DNA of 64,000 nt. It comes from Nocardia niigatensis NBRC 100131 (GTDB lineage Bacteria > Actinomycetota > Actinomycetes > Mycobacteriales > Mycobacteriaceae). This document shows, piece after piece, positions 8,728 to 17,631 of this stretch (the stretch's first letter is position 1; each line of letters starts with the position of its first letter). The notes below the pieces were generated by a model that did no database searches, had not been told where the DNA came from, and was given only the letters and a program-made list of their open reading frames with translations. The DNA is taken from contig NZ_BAGC01000043.1 in assembly GCF_000308655.1 (NCBI RefSeq), forward strand, positions 372,001-436,000, in the 5' to 3' direction. The position numbers and the translations under genes are program-made.

Positions 8728-8897
8728 GCACCTCGCTAGGCGAGGCTCCTGTACGAACACAGGCCACTGATCCGACGACGTCGAGAGACGCCCAGGGTTA
8801 GGACAGATCACCCCGGATTAAGGGGTGATCCGAAGTGGCTTCCCCGGGCCGCGAGCCCCCGGATACGTCGTGCAGTGCCGAAGCTCTGACGAGAGGG
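8728..8897 (+). promoter_or_regulatory. M-box (ykoK leader) magnesium riboswitch
   Basis: The conserved M-box blocks appear in order: a GAGGCTCCTGTACGAACACA segment (8742-8761) followed by GGCCACTG, ACGTCGAGAGACGCC (8777-8791), a GATCACCCC/GGGGTGATC hairpin (8806-8830), and the closing GTGC-CGAAGCTCTGACGAGAGG (ending near 8897). M-boxes bind Mg2+ and switch off downstream expression when magnesium is plentiful. The next sizeable gene is an Nramp-family transporter, one of the known M-box targets in actinobacteria. The boundaries are approximate; the core match is strong. Confidence 0.85.
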
Positions 8898-9012
8898 GTG
8901 CGGGGTCCACGCCGTCGCGCTGGGCCCGAATCCCTCTTGCCGTGCGCGTTGCGACACCCCGAGGTAGTGACGCCCACGCGCGTCCCGGCGGCAAGGAGGT
9001 GAGGGACGAACA

Positions 9013-9096
9013 ATGAGTTCCGGCGATAGTCCATATCCGAGTACGGATTTCACGTTCCTGACGTCCCCGGCTTGCCGCATTCCGGTCACCGGCTGA
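9013..9096 (+). CDS. 27-codon upstream reading frame after the M-box
   Basis: ATG at 9013, TGA at 9094-9096, encoding a Ser/Thr/Pro-rich peptide beginning MSSGDSPYPS. AAGGAGGT at 8993-9000 is the strongest ribosome binding site in the leader, stronger than that of the transporter gene. The distance to the ATG is 12 bases, slightly long. Its position between riboswitch and transporter suggests a leader peptide used in attenuation or translational coupling, as has been described for some mycobacterial magnesium leaders. It could instead be a fortuitous frame. Confidence 0.4.
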   Translation: MSSGDSPYPSTDFTFLTSPACRIPVTG

Positions 9097-9244
9097 CCCG
9101 TTTCCCGCACAGGCGTTCCCGGCGTTCCACCGCCGGTCGGTAGCCCCTGCGTGCCCCGGGTCGGTCGATCCGTGCCCGAACTCGCTCGGCGGCCGGGCGT
9201 ATTCCGCACGCCCGAACACCTGATGATCGAAAGCGAGACAGGCC

Positions 9245-11014
9245 ATGGCCTTCTTCGCGAACGGCTCCAGCCGCCGCACCTCCACCGTCGCCGTGCCCGC
9301 CGCCGGCCGGCCCGGCACCGACGCCCAACCCACCGGCGCCGTCATGGACAGCGCGCACGTCGGCGACATCGTCGGCGCGCTCGGCTCCATCGGCCTGCAC
9401 GACACCCTCGAAGGCCGTTCCCGCCTGCAGCGATTCCGCATGCTGCTGGCCATCCTCGGCCCCGGCCTGATCGTCATGGTCGGCGACAACGACGCCGGCG
9501 GCGTGGCCACCTACGCACAGGCCGGGCAGAACTACGGCATGGCCCTGGTCTGGACCCTGGTGCTGCTGATCCCGGTGCTCTACGTGAACCAGGAGATGGT
9601 GGTCCGCCTCGGCGCGGTCGCCGGAGTCGGCCACGCGCGCTTGATCTTCGACCGCTTCGGCAAGTTCTGGGGCGCGTTCAGCGTCGGCGATCTGTTCATC
9701 GTGAACGCGCTGACCATCGTCACCGAGTTCATCGGTGTCGCCATGGCGCTCAACTACTTCGGGCTGCCCAAGGGCCTCGCCGTGCCGCTGGCCGCGGTCG
9801 CGCTGTTCGCCATGGTGGCCGGCGGTTCGTTCCGGCGCTGGGAACGGTTCCTGTTCGGGCTGATCGCACTGAACATCGTCATGTTCCCGCTGGCATTCCT
9901 GGTGCACCCCAAGGCATCCGAGGTCGCGCACGGGTTCCTGCCGTCCTTCCCGGGCGGGCTGAACTCGACGCTGCTGCTGCTCATCGTGTCCATCGTGGGC
10001 ACCACCGTTGCGCCGTGGCAGCTGTTCTTCCAGCAGTCCAATATCGTCGACAAGCGCATCACTCCCCGCTGGATCCGCTACGAGCGCATCGACCTCTGGG
10101 TCGGCATCGTGGTGGTCATGGTCGGCGCGATCGCCATCATGGCCGCGACCACCTTCGGCCTGGCGGGCACCGCCGCGGCCGGCCGGTTCACCGATGCCGG
10201 GGCCGTGGCCCACGCCCTGCACGACCATGTGGGCACCACCGCGGGCGCGCTGTTCGCCATCCTGCTGCTGGACGCCTCGCTCATCGGCGCGAACGCCGTC
10301 GGCCTGGCCACCACCTACGCCCTCGGCGACACCCTCGGCCAGCGGCACTCGCTGCACTGGAAGATCTCCGAGGCGCCGGTGTTCTACGTCGGTTACGCGG
10401 CGCTGCTGGGTATCGCCGCGGCGGTGTCGTTCAGCCCCGATCATGTGCTGGGCCTGCTGACCCAGGGTGTGCAGGCGCTGGCCGGGGTGCTGCTGCCGTC
10501 GGCGACGGTGTTCCTGGTGCTGCTCTGCAATGACAAGGCCGTCCTCGGCCCATGGGTGAACACGGTCAAGCAGAACATCGTCGCCGGGGTCATCGTGTGG
10601 TCGCTGGTGCTGCTGTCACTGGCGCTGACCGCGGCCACCTTCTTCCCGGACCTGAGCACCGCGACGCTCGAAATCGGTTTCGGCGCGGGGGCTCTGGTCG
10701 GTGTGCTGGGTGGGGCGGGCATGCTCATCGCCTGGCAGCGCGGCCGGCGCCGCCGGGCCGAGCGGACCGCCGCCGAGCTCGGCGGACTGGATCCCGATCA
10801 GGTGGAGGAACTGGACTCCACGCCCCTCACCAAGGCCGAGCGCAAGGCCATTCTGGAGGCCGATCGCGATACCTGGCGCACCCCCGCCCTCGACACTCTC
10901 GAGCGGCCGGTGTTCTCCACGGCACGCACGGTGGGCATGTTCGCGCTGCGCGGCTATCTGGTGCTCGCCGTGATCCTGGTGGGCGTCAAGATCTTCCAGT
11001 CCATCGGCGGCTGA
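9245..11014 (+). CDS. Nramp (SLC11)-family divalent metal transporter, probably Mg2+ type
   Basis: 589 residues, about 11 membrane helices after a 65-residue hydrophilic N-terminus, and a cytosolic loop near 500-550. It is clearly Nramp-like in length and helix layout, but the two metal-site motifs differ from the Mn2+/Fe2+ type: helix 1 reads GDNDAGG (80-86) instead of DPGN, and helix 6 reads APWQ (256-259) instead of MPHN, losing the soft Met ligand. Loss of that Met is reported for Nramp-related magnesium transporters (NRMT). With the M-box upstream, Mg2+ uptake is the best inference. An internal ATG at 9344 is an alternative start. A strong hairpin follows the stop. Confidence 0.85.
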   Translation: MAFFANGSSRRTSTVAVPAAGRPGTDAQPTGAVMDSAHVGDIVGALGSIGLHDTLEGRSRLQRFRMLLAILGPGLIVMVGDNDAGGVATYAQAGQNYGMALVWTLVLLIPVLYVNQEMVVRLGAVAGVGHARLIFDRFGKFWGAFSVGDLFIVNALTIVTEFIGVAMALNYFGLPKGLAVPLAAVALFAMVAGGSFRRWERFLFGLIALNIVMFPLAFLVHPKASEVAHGFLPSFPGGLNSTLLLLIVSIVGTTVAPWQLFFQQSNIVDKRITPRWIRYERIDLWVGIVVVMVGAIAIMAATTFGLAGTAAAGRFTDAGAVAHALHDHVGTTAGALFAILLLDASLIGANAVGLATTYALGDTLGQRHSLHWKISEAPVFYVGYAALLGIAAAVSFSPDHVLGLLTQGVQALAGVLLPSATVFLVLLCNDKAVLGPWVNTVKQNIVAGVIVWSLVLLSLALTAATFFPDLSTATLEIGFGAGALVGVLGGAGMLIAWQRGRRRRAERTAAELGGLDPDQVEELDSTPLTKAERKAILEADRDTWRTPALDTLERPVFSTARTVGMFALRGYLVLAVILVGVKIFQSIGG

Positions 11015-11031
11015 TCCCCCGCGATTTCCGG

Positions 11032-11081
11032 CCGCGGCCCGTGCGCATTCCTCACCTATGCGCATGGGCTGCGGTTGTTTT
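11032..11081 (+). terminator. Intrinsic terminator of the Nramp-family gene
   Basis: CCGCGGCCCGTGCGCA (11032-11047) pairs with TGCGCATGGGCTGCGG (11059-11074) with two mismatches, followed by TTGTTTT. It starts 17 bases after the transporter stop. Confidence 0.75.
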
Positions 11082-11120
11082 CGACGCTGCGGTTGTTCTC
11101 GACCGAGCTCAGCGATCCCG

Positions 11121-11396
11121 TCAGAGATCGTCGAGGTCGGGAATGGGGGGCAGGACCGGCTCGGGCCACTCCTCCAGGGTCGCCACCTGCAGGTGGATGA
11201 AGGCTGCGATGCGATGCCGGGCCGAGGACGGGAGACGCTCGATGTCGGCCGGGCTCAGGACGTGTGCGCCGAAGGAGTGGGGCTGTGGCACTTCGGGGTC
11301 AGGCGATTCGGGAACAACCTCTAGCTTCGGCCGCGAAGCAGTGGCCGGAATGACAGGCTCATCCGGGTCTGCGGCAGCGGCGGCGGTTCTCACCAT
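11121..11396 (-). CDS. Hypothetical 91-residue protein
   Basis: Starts at ATG 11396 and ends PIPDLDDL. The N-terminal half is rich in Pro, Ala and Glu (low complexity); the middle SPADIERLPSSARHRIAAFIHLQVATLEEW looks like a short amphipathic helical module. No signal peptide or membrane segment. It is convergent with the Nramp-family gene. The reading frame is judged real because of its G/C-rich third positions and orderly C-terminus, but it overlaps a plus-strand frame of similar length and I do not recognise it. Confidence 0.5.
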   Translation of the reverse strand: MVRTAAAAADPDEPVIPATASRPKLEVVPESPDPEVPQPHSFGAHVLSPADIERLPSSARHRIAAFIHLQVATLEEWPEPVLPPIPDLDDL

Positions 11397-11602
11397 GCCG
11401 TGACCATAACCCTCTGATAACGCCCACGGGGAGGCGTTGGCGCACTTGTGTCTTCGATCTGCGAATTCAGCGAAGCCATTGTATTGGCGGTTGAAATGTG
11501 CAGGCAGATTCGGCCCTTCGGAAGCCCGGTGTGCCTGCGCCGGAACATTAGGGTGATGGGCGTCACTCTGTCAACACTTCGGACAAAACTCCCGCAAGCG
11601 AC

Positions 11603-12511
11603 TCAGAGTGGGCGGCGCGCAATAGCATACAAATCACGCGCCGGACCGGTCGGCTTCTGTCCGATCGGCCATACCGCACGCAACTGCCGTTCCAAATCCA
11701 GACCGGTCACCATGGGCGACATCAGGATTCCCTCGGCCAGTTCCGAGGCCACCGCCAGCGAACTGAGCACCGCCGGCGCGATGCCATCGGCGACGGCGGT
11801 CTTGATGGCCGTGGTCGAGGACAGCTCCAGCGCGACATTCGGCTCCCAGCCCGGCATTCCGGCGGTCATGGCCCGCTCGAAGGAAATCCGGGTGCCCGAG
11901 CCGGGCTCGCGGCAGATGAGCGGGGTGCGGGCCAGCTCGGCCGCGTCGATCTCGGCCCGGCGGGCCCAGGGGTGACCGGGTGCCACCACCACGACCAGCC
12001 GATCCCGGCCCACCACATGGCTTTCCAGCTCGGTCGGCAGCCGCGGGCTCTCCACGAACCCGATCCCGGCCCGGCCCTCGAGCACCGCCTTGGCAACTTC
12101 GGCCGAATTGCCCGATTCCAGGGCGATGGAGGTATCGGGCATCCGGGCCCGCATGCCCACCAGCCACTTCGGGAACAGGTACTCCGCGACGGTCTGGCTG
12201 GCCGCCACCCGCAGCCGCGAATCCCGCTGTGCGCGCAGGCTGTCGATACCGGCGTCCAGCCGGGCGGCCGCATCCACCACATTCCGCGCCCATTCGGCGA
12301 TGAGCGCGCCCGCCGCCGTCGGCCGCGAGCCGAGCGTGGTCCGCTCCAGCACCGGCACGCCGACCAGCTGTTCCAGATAGCGGATGCGCGAGCTGGCGGA
12401 GGGCTGGCTGATACCGTGCGCCTTGGCCGCCCGCCCGAGGCTGCCCAGCTCGATGACCGACAGCAGCAGATCGAGGGCGGCCAGATCGGGGACGCGCGGG
12501 GACAAGGGCAT
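11603..12511 (-). CDS. LysR-family transcriptional regulator
   Basis: 302 residues. The winged helix-turn-helix is near the N-terminus: DLLLSVIELGSLGRAAKAHG then ISQPSASSRIRYLEQLVGV, and RTTLGSRPTAAG follows as in CbbR/CysB-type proteins. The C-terminal two-lobed effector domain includes REPGSGTR, a pocket loop seen in many LysR proteins. The usual divergent target is missing, since an HD-domain gene follows on the same strand 17 bases downstream and the other side is a 206-base gap. Effector unknown. Confidence 0.85.
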   Translation of the reverse strand: MPLSPRVPDLAALDLLLSVIELGSLGRAAKAHGISQPSASSRIRYLEQLVGVPVLERTTLGSRPTAAGALIAEWARNVVDAAARLDAGIDSLRAQRDSRLRVAASQTVAEYLFPKWLVGMRARMPDTSIALESGNSAEVAKAVLEGRAGIGFVESPRLPTELESHVVGRDRLVVVVAPGHPWARRAEIDAAELARTPLICREPGSGTRISFERAMTAGMPGWEPNVALELSSTTAIKTAVADGIAPAVLSSLAVASELAEGILMSPMVTGLDLERQLRAVWPIGQKPTGPARDLYAIARRPL

Positions 12512-12528
12512 AGAGCGAGTCTATGCAG

Positions 12529-13083
12529 TCAGCGGGCGACGGCCACCCGCTCGACCACCGGCCGCCAGGTTTCGAGGGGATGGACGGTCAGGCCGACGAC
12601 CTTGCCCGCGTCGTCGGCGCGCCGCAGCGCCAGGGCCGCGGCGAAGTCGGGATCGCGTTCGAAGGCCGTGATCTCCGCGGGTGTCATGGGGCCGCCCTGC
12701 GCGATCAGGGTGCGTCGGCTCGACGGTGAAAGCGCTTCGGCGTGCACCGAATCCGTGGCCACCAGGTACCGCTTGGCCTCGACGTGCAGTTCGACCAGCC
12801 GCGCGACCCGATCGCCGAGCAGGGCCCGGACGGCTGCGCCGCCGTGCACCCCGTGTCCCGCGTCGTCGCCGGGTACCAGGACGTGCCCGATGTCGTGCAC
12901 CAGCCCGGCGACCTGGAGTTCCTCGTCGGCGGGAAAGTCACGGCGCAGGAGCTCGGCGCACTGCCGGTCGTGGTCGAGGATGTCGACGGGATCGCCGCTG
13001 CGGTCGGGCATGTCCCAGGCGTCCGCGCAGGCGGCCAGCAGGGTCATGAGTTCGTCGACGCTGCCGACGGGCGCGGGGTTCAC
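12529..13083 (-). CDS. HD-domain protein, related to phosphonate-associated / PhnZ-like oxygenases
   Basis: 184 residues with an HD signature in QVAGLVHDIGHVL and further His residues in HGVHGG and ELHVEAKRYL. The C-terminal LALRRADDAGKVVGL resembles the R-x-D-A-x-K-V block of TIGR03276 proteins and PhnZ, whose di-iron site oxidatively cleaves phosphonates. No phosphonate uptake or PhnY-like gene is nearby, so the substrate is open and a phosphohydrolase is equally possible. It lies just upstream of the LysR gene on the same strand, so the two may be co-transcribed. Confidence 0.65.
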   Translation of the reverse strand: MNPAPVGSVDELMTLLAACADAWDMPDRSGDPVDILDHDRQCAELLRRDFPADEELQVAGLVHDIGHVLVPGDDAGHGVHGGAAVRALLGDRVARLVELHVEAKRYLVATDSVHAEALSPSSRRTLIAQGGPMTPAEITAFERDPDFAAALALRRADDAGKVVGLTVHPLETWRPVVERVAVAR

Positions 13084-13262
13084 GCCCGCACCTTACGGGA
13101 AGACCCGGGATGCCACCCGGGTCAAAGTGGTTGTCATATCAACAATAGGGGTCCGGGTGCGCCACCGAGTCGATTCGGAACGCATCGGACACTGTTCAGC
13201 AAACCAACTGTGTGGCCGGCGAGCGGGTCACCGGGCGCCGGCTCCCCCGGAAGGAGCCTTCC

Positions 13263-14030
13263 ATGCACGATCTGAGCGGCAGGACGATTCTCATCACCGG
13301 CGCGGCCCGGGGCATCGGCGCCGCCGCCGCGCGGCAGGCCGTCGCGGCCGGCGCGAATGTCGTGATCGCCGATGTGCTCGACGACGAGGGCCAGGCGCTC
13401 GCGGGCGAATTGGGCACGCGCGCGGTCTATCAGCACCTCGACGTCACCTCCGAACTCGACTGGACCACCGCGCTGGCCGCGGCCTGCGCCGCCTTCGGCG
13501 GCGCCGTGCACGGCCTGGTGAACAATGCCGGCATCTCGACCGGGGAGCCGCTGGCCGCCGAGTCGGTCGAGCACTTCCGCAAGGTCATCGACATCAACCT
13601 GGTCGGCGTCTTCCTGGGCATGCGGACCTTCATCCCCGCGCTCGAGCAGGCGGGCGGCGGCTCGATCGTCAACATCTCCTCCGCGGCCGGGCTCATGGGC
13701 CTGGCACTGACCGGTAGCTACGGTGCGTCCAAGTGGGCGGTGCGCGGCATGACGAAGGTGGCCGCCATCGAGAACGGCGCCGACCGGATCCGCGTGAACT
13801 CGGTCCACCCCGGCATGACCTACACCCCGATGACCGCGCAGGTCGGCATCCGGCAGGGCGCGGGCGGTTATCCCAATACCCCGATGGGCCGGGTCGGCGA
13901 GGCCGACGAGATCGCCTCGGCCATCGTCTTCCTGCTCTCGGACGCGTCCTCCTACGTCACCGGCGCGGAGCTGGCGGTGGACGGCGGCTGGACCGCCGGG
14001 CCGACGGTGAAATACGTGCTGGGCCAATAA
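13263..14030 (+). CDS. Short-chain dehydrogenase/reductase (hydroxysteroid dehydrogenase-like)
   Basis: 255 residues. Classical SDR: TGAARGIG cofactor loop (13-20), NNAG (87-90), Ser140, Tyr153 and Lys157 (YGASK) forming the catalytic set. Asp37 at the end of beta-2 (VIADV) favours NAD(H). The overall pattern, with the VHPGM and YVTGAELAVDGG ends, is that of 3-alpha/20-beta-hydroxysteroid dehydrogenase-type enzymes, but steroid activity is not proven by sequence. The ATG at 13263 is preferred over the frame's first start at 13212, as AAGGAG lies eight bases before it. Confidence 0.82.
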   Translation: MHDLSGRTILITGAARGIGAAAARQAVAAGANVVIADVLDDEGQALAGELGTRAVYQHLDVTSELDWTTALAAACAAFGGAVHGLVNNAGISTGEPLAAESVEHFRKVIDINLVGVFLGMRTFIPALEQAGGGSIVNISSAAGLMGLALTGSYGASKWAVRGMTKVAAIENGADRIRVNSVHPGMTYTPMTAQVGIRQGAGGYPNTPMGRVGEADEIASAIVFLLSDASSYVTGAELAVDGGWTAGPTVKYVLGQ

Positions 14031-14064
14031 CACTCCGGTGCGGCCGGCATCAACGCTACCGGCG

Positions 14065-15750
14065 TCAGTTCTTCTCGATGCGGCTCGTGGGCGGCGTCAC
14101 CGTCCCGCGGCCGCGCAGGTAGGTCTCCAGCGCGTCGAGATCGATGGGGCCGACCAGGGTTTCGCTGCTCTGCTCGAAGACGGTGAAACCGTCGCCGCCG
14201 GCGGCCAGGAAGTTGTTGGTCGACACCCGGTAGACCGCTATGGGATTCAGCGGCTGCCCGGCTACCCGGACGCTGCCGTCGACCACCTTGTGCCCCTTGG
14301 GCGCGGTGTCGGAGTAGGTGTAGGTGATGCCCGCGACCGAGAGCACGCCGGGCTTGCTCACATTGTCCCATTGCTGTTCCAGCAGATTCAGAATCTGCTG
14401 GCCGGTCAGCGCGACGGCCACGATCTGATTGCCGAAGGGCTGCACGGTGTAGGCCTGCTCGTAGGTGACGTTGCCGCCGGTGAGCCCCGCGCGCACGCCG
14501 CCCGGATTCATGAAGGCCGCCACCGCCTGCACCTTGGTCATGGCGTCGAGCATGGCGTCGGCGATGACGTCGCCGAGCGGGGAATCCCCCGCCGGAGCGG
14601 GTTCGGCGAGCACCGGCGCGGTGGTGTTGCCGATCACCCGCTCGGCCAGCGGTTTCGCCTGTCCGGCAAAGTAATCCACCAGCTGGGCGGCGGCGGGCGC
14701 GGGCGTCACGTCACGGGTGACGACCCGGTTGACCGCCTTCGCGTCGACCTTGCCGTCGTGGAAGCGCAGGCTGACGTCGGTGACGAGGCGGCCGAAGGAA
14801 GCGGCCTGTGTGACCACCTTGCCGTCCAGTTCGCAGTTGTAGGCCTGATGGCTGTGCGCGGTGAACAACACCGACACCGCGGCGTCGGTGTGGCGGGCCA
14901 GTGCCCGCACGTCGGGTGAGATGCCGGCGCAGCCGTTGTAGTCCACGGGGCCGCCGCGGGTCTGCTGCGCGCCGCCGTCGTGCATCAGCGCGACAACGGT
15001 TTCCGCGCCCGCGGCCTTCATCTCGGGCACGTACTTGGCGATGGCGTCGGCCTCGTCGCCGAAGCGGTACCCGCGAATGCCGTCGGGCAGGACGATGTGC
15101 TCGGTATCGGTGGTGACGACGCCGATGACACCGATCTTGTGGCCGCCCAGCTCGAGCATGGTCCACGGCTTCAGATCCGGCGGCAGCTGACCGTTGCCGT
15201 CGGTGACATTGGCGGCCAGGTAGGGGAACTTCGCGCCGGCGAACGGTTCGCCCGGCGTACAGCCGTCGGCGGCGCATCCACCCTGCTGGAGCCGCCGCAA
15301 TTCGGCTACGCCGTGGTCGAATTCGTGATTGCCGACCGCGGAGGCCGCGACGCCCACCGAGTTCAGGAAGTCGATGGTCGGCTCGTCGTGGAACAGCGAC
15401 GAGACGAGGGGGCCGGCGCCGATATTGTCCCCGGCCGACACGATGGCGCTGTCCGGATAGGCGGCCCTCAGCCGCGCCAGATGCGCGGCCAGGTACGCCG
15501 CTCCCCCGGCGGTGTACGCGCCCACCTTGCCGTTGGTCCCGTCCGGCGGCTGCAGATTCCCGTGCAGGTCGTTGATGCCGAGCAGGTGTACCTCACCCGG
15601 CTGCGCCGCGGGCAGATCGCCGGTCGACACCAGCGGCACCGCGGGCGAGTTCGCCGGTGTGCCACCGCCTCCGCCGCCGCACCCCGCCACCAGCAGCGTG
15701 AGGCTCAGCACCGCCGCGCACAGTCCCACCACCCGCCGCCGACCGTCCAT
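14065..15750 (-). CDS. 5'-nucleotidase-like bifunctional metallophosphatase, lipoprotein
   Basis: 561 residues. A lipoprotein signal peptide (VLSLTLLVAGC) anchors it outside the membrane. The calcineurin-like metal site is complete: INDLHGN, SAGDNIGAGP, GNHEFDHG and the distal ALMHDGG/FTAHSHQAY His clusters. The C-terminal half (from about 370) is the 5'-nucleotidase substrate domain with NPGGVRAGL. It probably salvages phosphate and nucleosides from external nucleotides. The start at 15750 is chosen over the longer frame (15831), since the extra 27 residues would precede the signal peptide and overlap the LuxR-type gene. Confidence 0.85.
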   Translation of the reverse strand: MDGRRRVVGLCAAVLSLTLLVAGCGGGGGGTPANSPAVPLVSTGDLPAAQPGEVHLLGINDLHGNLQPPDGTNGKVGAYTAGGAAYLAAHLARLRAAYPDSAIVSAGDNIGAGPLVSSLFHDEPTIDFLNSVGVAASAVGNHEFDHGVAELRRLQQGGCAADGCTPGEPFAGAKFPYLAANVTDGNGQLPPDLKPWTMLELGGHKIGVIGVVTTDTEHIVLPDGIRGYRFGDEADAIAKYVPEMKAAGAETVVALMHDGGAQQTRGGPVDYNGCAGISPDVRALARHTDAAVSVLFTAHSHQAYNCELDGKVVTQAASFGRLVTDVSLRFHDGKVDAKAVNRVVTRDVTPAPAAAQLVDYFAGQAKPLAERVIGNTTAPVLAEPAPAGDSPLGDVIADAMLDAMTKVQAVAAFMNPGGVRAGLTGGNVTYEQAYTVQPFGNQIVAVALTGQQILNLLEQQWDNVSKPGVLSVAGITYTYSDTAPKGHKVVDGSVRVAGQPLNPIAVYRVSTNNFLAAGGDGFTVFEQSSETLVGPIDLDALETYLRGRGTVTPPTSRIEKN

Positions 15751-15809
15751 AGTTCTCGACTGTGGCAGATGCTGTCGACGGTCGTACGACGCCCAGGTGA
15801 ATTCCAGCG

Positions 15810-16445
15810 TCATCGAACCTCTTTCACCCACGCCACGATCTGCGCGCGATTGCTGAAGCCGAGTTCGGTGAGGATGTGCTGTACGTGGTTCTGCGCGGCG
15901 CGCTCGGAGAGCATCAGGGCGGCCGTGATCTCCCGATTGCTCAACCCGGCGGCGACCAGCTGGGCCACCTCCCGCTCACGCGAGGACAGCACCGCCCGCG
16001 CGGACGCCTCGGCGACAAGACTCGGCAATCGGTCCGTCCACGGTGGCATGCCGATCGATTCACTCACCGGCAGCGCGGTTTTCGCCGGCGCCAACGCTTC
16101 CTCGGTCGCCCCGCGCCCGAGCAGCACCTCTGCCAGTTCGCAACTCACCTCGGCCACGAAGCCCTGCGCGCCATGGTCCCGGCAGATTTCCAGGGCGGCC
16201 CGCGGCTCCCGTTCGGCGGCATCCGAATCACCCAGTGCCGCGGCGAATTTTCCGAGCCACAGCGGCACCGCACCGAAGTAGTGCGCGTTTCCGGCACCGC
16301 TCACGACATGCCGATCGCGGCACGCCGTCAGTTGATCGGCGAACCACGCGATATCGGCGGTGGGACCCAGCGCCAGTGCGATGCAGCCGCCGACGGTCCA
16401 GACGATCAGCCGGAAGAACGGCGGGATGCCCCAGTCCGAGGGCAT
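15810..16445 (-). CDS. LuxR-type regulator, probably a truncated remnant
   Basis: 211 residues ending in a normal LuxR/GerE DNA-binding domain (LSSREREVAQLVAAGLSNRE, then a recognition helix and GFSNRAQIVAWV). The first 130 residues look like the last TPR-like helices of a large LAL/MalT-type regulator (about 900 residues), but the ATPase part is missing; ssuD begins 30 bases beyond the start. It is either a degraded gene or an orphan effector domain still able to bind DNA. No typical start context was found at 16445. Confidence 0.6.
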   Translation of the reverse strand: MPSDWGIPPFFRLIVWTVGGCIALALGPTADIAWFADQLTACRDRHVVSGAGNAHYFGAVPLWLGKFAAALGDSDAAEREPRAALEICRDHGAQGFVAEVSCELAEVLLGRGATEEALAPAKTALPVSESIGMPPWTDRLPSLVAEASARAVLSSREREVAQLVAAGLSNREITAALMLSERAAQNHVQHILTELGFSNRAQIVAWVKEVR

Positions 16446-16475
16446 CAGTGGCGGTCCGGCTCGGCTGCCTCGGGT

Positions 16476-17621
16476 CTAGCTGCTGGAGGCGCCGGCGAAC
16501 GGGGTCACGAGGGGTGTGGAGGGGCGGCGGGTCGGGTGCTGCCACAGGCCCTTTCGCGCCAGGATGGGCAGGACGCCCTCGCCGAACCAGTAGGCCTCTT
16601 CCAGGTGCGGGTACCCGGAGAGCACGAAGTGGGCGATGCCGGCCTTCGAATATTCGATCAGGCGCTCGGCCACCTCCGCGTGCGAGCCGACGAGCGCGGT
16701 GCCGGCGCCGCCGCGGACCAGGCCCACGCCCGCCCACAGGTTGGGAGCGATCTCGAGGCGTTCGGTGCTGCCGTTGTGCAGCTCCGACATGCGGCGCTGA
16801 CCCTCGGATTCGCTCTTGGCCAGGGCGTTCTGGACGCGTTCGATATCCGCCGGGTCGATGCCCGCCAGCAGCTTGTCGGCGACCGCCCACGCCTCCTCAG
16901 AGGTGTCGCGAGTAATGACGTGGATGCGCAGGCCGTAGTCCAGGCGGCGGCCGTGGTCGACGGCCAGCCCGCGAATCCAGTCGAGCTTGCGGCTGACCGC
17001 CAGCACCGGTTCGCCCCAGGTGAGGTAGGTGTCGGCGTAGCGGGCCGCGACCGGTCCGGCCGGGGCGGAGGAGCCGCCGAAGTAGATCGGCGGCACCGGG
17101 TCGGGCCGATTGCTCAGCACCGCGTTCTCGACGTGAATGTGCTCGCCGCGGAACGTGATCGGCTCGTGCGAGTTCCACAGCGACCGCACCACATCCAGGA
17201 ACTCACCGGTCCGCGCGTACCGGGCCGCCTTGTCGGCGAAGTCGCCGTAGGCCGCCTGTTCGAGGGGCTCGCCGCCGGTCACCACATTGATGAACAGCCG
17301 TCCCGCGGAGTGCCGCTGGAAGGTGCCCGCCATCTGCGCGGCCAGGGTGGGGCTCATCAGGCCCGGGCGCAGGGCCACCAGGAATTTCAGCGTCTCGGTG
17401 GTCTCGACCAGCATGGCGGTGGTCAGCCAGGCATCCTCGCACCAGGAGCCGGTCGGGGTGAGCACGGCCTCGAAACCGTTGGTCTCGGCAGCCGCGGCGA
17501 TCTGGTTCAGGTAGTGCAGCGAGGCTGGGCGGTCACCCGACATGGGGGTGCCGTGCCCGCCGGCCACCAGGCCGCGGGAGTCACCGGAGGTGGGCAGGAA
17601 CCAATGGAACGACAAGCTCAT
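16476..17621 (-). CDS. ssuD: FMNH2-dependent alkanesulfonate monooxygenase
   Basis: 381 residues of the bacterial luciferase-like fold. SsuD-specific stretches include FHWFLPTSGDSR, TGSWCEDAW (the mobile-loop Cys), FINVVTGG and the Arg-rich C-terminal region. It cleaves C1-C14 alkanesulfonates to aldehyde and sulfite using FMNH2 and O2, providing sulfur under sulfate limitation. It is the last gene of ssuCBAD. An NAD(P)H:FMN reductase (SsuE) is not encoded in this operon and must come from elsewhere. The family is usually about 380 residues, so the gene is full length. Confidence 0.92.
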   Translation of the reverse strand: MSLSFHWFLPTSGDSRGLVAGGHGTPMSGDRPASLHYLNQIAAAAETNGFEAVLTPTGSWCEDAWLTTAMLVETTETLKFLVALRPGLMSPTLAAQMAGTFQRHSAGRLFINVVTGGEPLEQAAYGDFADKAARYARTGEFLDVVRSLWNSHEPITFRGEHIHVENAVLSNRPDPVPPIYFGGSSAPAGPVAARYADTYLTWGEPVLAVSRKLDWIRGLAVDHGRRLDYGLRIHVITRDTSEEAWAVADKLLAGIDPADIERVQNALAKSESEGQRRMSELHNGSTERLEIAPNLWAGVGLVRGGAGTALVGSHAEVAERLIEYSKAGIAHFVLSGYPHLEEAYWFGEGVLPILARKGLWQHPTRRPSTPLVTPFAGASSS

Positions 17622-17631
17622 GCGGGGACTC

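Noticed and set aside
9086..10444. Long minus-strand frame opposite the Nramp-family gene
   Set aside because: Low-complexity His/Arg/Gln composition typical of antisense frames in GC-rich DNA; the plus-strand transporter is certain.
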